Assembly (NCBI GenBank): GCA_030618905.1
Contig: JAUXCL010000114.1
Span: forward strand, 1-7,511
Direction: 5' to 3'
DNA from: Bacteroidales bacterium
Lineage (GTDB): Bacteria; Bacteroidota; Bacteroidia; Bacteroidales; B18-G4
DNA length: 7,511 bases
How positions within the stretch are numbered: the first letter of the stretch is position 1; each line of letters begins with the position of its first letter. Under the pieces are notes generated by a model. It saw only the letters and a list, made by a program, of their open reading frames with translations, had not been told where the DNA came from and did not search any database. This document shows, in pieces, positions 7,087 to 7,511 of the stretch. Made by a program: the position numbers and the translations under genes.

Positions 7087-7511
7087 ATGAAACAAAGATA
7101 TACGATCATTTTCTTTTTTATCTTGATTGCCGCTGCCGGCCTGGCTCAACATTCCACTCAAAGATATGCAGCTGAGTCTGTGCTCTCAGCAGGCACCTGG
7201 TACAAAATAGCCACGCACCAGACAGGAGTCCATATAATTACCTATAATGACCTGGCAGAAATGGGAATCGATGTTTCTGCCGTTACACCGGGAAATATCA
7301 GGATTTACGGGAATGGAAACGGGATGATTCCGGAAGCTAACAGCATAGATCGTCCGGACGACCTGCTGGAAAATGCTATTCAGGTTGTTGGGGAAGATGA
7401 TGGAGTTTTTAATGCAGAGGATTATATCTTGTTTTTTGGCCATGAACCTACTATTTGGAGATACAATAACTTCAATGGTATGTTTGAACACCAGGTCAAT
7501 TTATATACAGA
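7087..7511 (+). CDS. Second PorU-like C25-family protein, N-terminal fragment (runs off the window)
   Basis: The frame runs open from ATG at 7087 to the right edge: 141 whole codons plus two bases. It starts with a Sec signal peptide (MKQRYTIIFFFILIAAAGLA, cleavage near residue 20). From S31 it aligns without gaps to PorU from S170 of the upstream gene: WYKIATHQTGVHIITYNDLA, NIRIYGNGNGMIPE, DDLLENAIQVVGEDDG, EDYILFFGHEP, QVNLYT. By hand count about 64 of 111 positions are identical. It has only about ten residues between signal peptide and conserved segment where the upstream PorU has about 145, so the pro-like region is absent. The C25 catalytic domain would lie beyond the window, so activity cannot be judged. 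It could be a shorter PorU form, a specialised sortase, or a C25-family surface protein. It is a tandem duplicate in architecture and probably in the same operon. A GTG at 7075 is a less likely start. Confidence 0.85.
   Translation, partial: MKQRYTIIFFFILIAAAGLAQHSTQRYAAESVLSAGTWYKIATHQTGVHIITYNDLAEMGIDVSAVTPGNIRIYGNGNGMIPEANSIDRPDDLLENAIQVVGEDDGVFNAEDYILFFGHEPTIWRYNNFNGMFEHQVNLYT

Noticed and set aside
1..7511. Undescribed defence, mobile or RNA system
   Set aside because: Every gene of any length belongs to a known T9SS or cell-wall family. I saw no transposase, integrase, inverted terminal repeats, CRISPR-like repeats, tRNA or rRNA.

Overview
The window reads as a stretch of a Bacteroidota (Bacteroidetes) genome carrying core parts of the type IX secretion system (T9SS), a machine restricted to this phylum. 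It encodes a GldJ lipoprotein, a PorP/SprF outer-membrane protein and PorU-type C25 sortases. Ribosome binding sites are weak or absent, intergenic DNA is AT-rich, and signal peptides are frequent, all usual for the phylum. The family mix would suit a Bacteroidales/Marinilabiliales-like or flavobacterial lineage; I cannot place it more finely. An adapter remnant at the left end shows that the window starts at a contig edge of an assembly made from MGI/BGI DNBSEQ reads.

Layout. The minus strand carries porP (2933 down to 1923), gldJ (1863 down to 373) and the 5' end of murF (303 down to the left edge), with gaps of about 60-70 bp, so a porP-gldJ-murF transcription unit is likely. A hairpin just before murF could end or attenuate transcription. 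Bases 4-35 are an exact match to a DNBSEQ adapter, so genuine murF sequence begins at base 36. A 233-bp AT-rich region (2934-3166) separates this unit from a divergent plus-strand unit. That unit holds a full-length PorU (3167-7009) and, 77 bp downstream, the first 141 codons of a second PorU-like protein that runs off the right edge. The second protein lacks the roughly 140-residue N-terminal pro-like region of the first and starts directly with the conserved segment.

How the genes work together. T9SS moves proteins with a conserved C-terminal domain (CTD) across the outer membrane. GldJ is a periplasm-side outer-membrane lipoprotein needed for assembly or stability of the GldK-type ring and the motor-linked machinery. 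PorP/SprF proteins are outer-membrane components or substrate-specific adaptors. PorU removes the CTD at the surface and ligates the cargo to an anchor lipopolysaccharide. MurF is a cytoplasmic peptidoglycan-precursor enzyme, a housekeeping neighbour. I found no tRNA, rRNA, insertion sequence or CRISPR array, and no clearly new system. The items most worth a second look are the adapter-contaminated end, the tandem PorU paralog without the pro-region, and the hairpin before murF.
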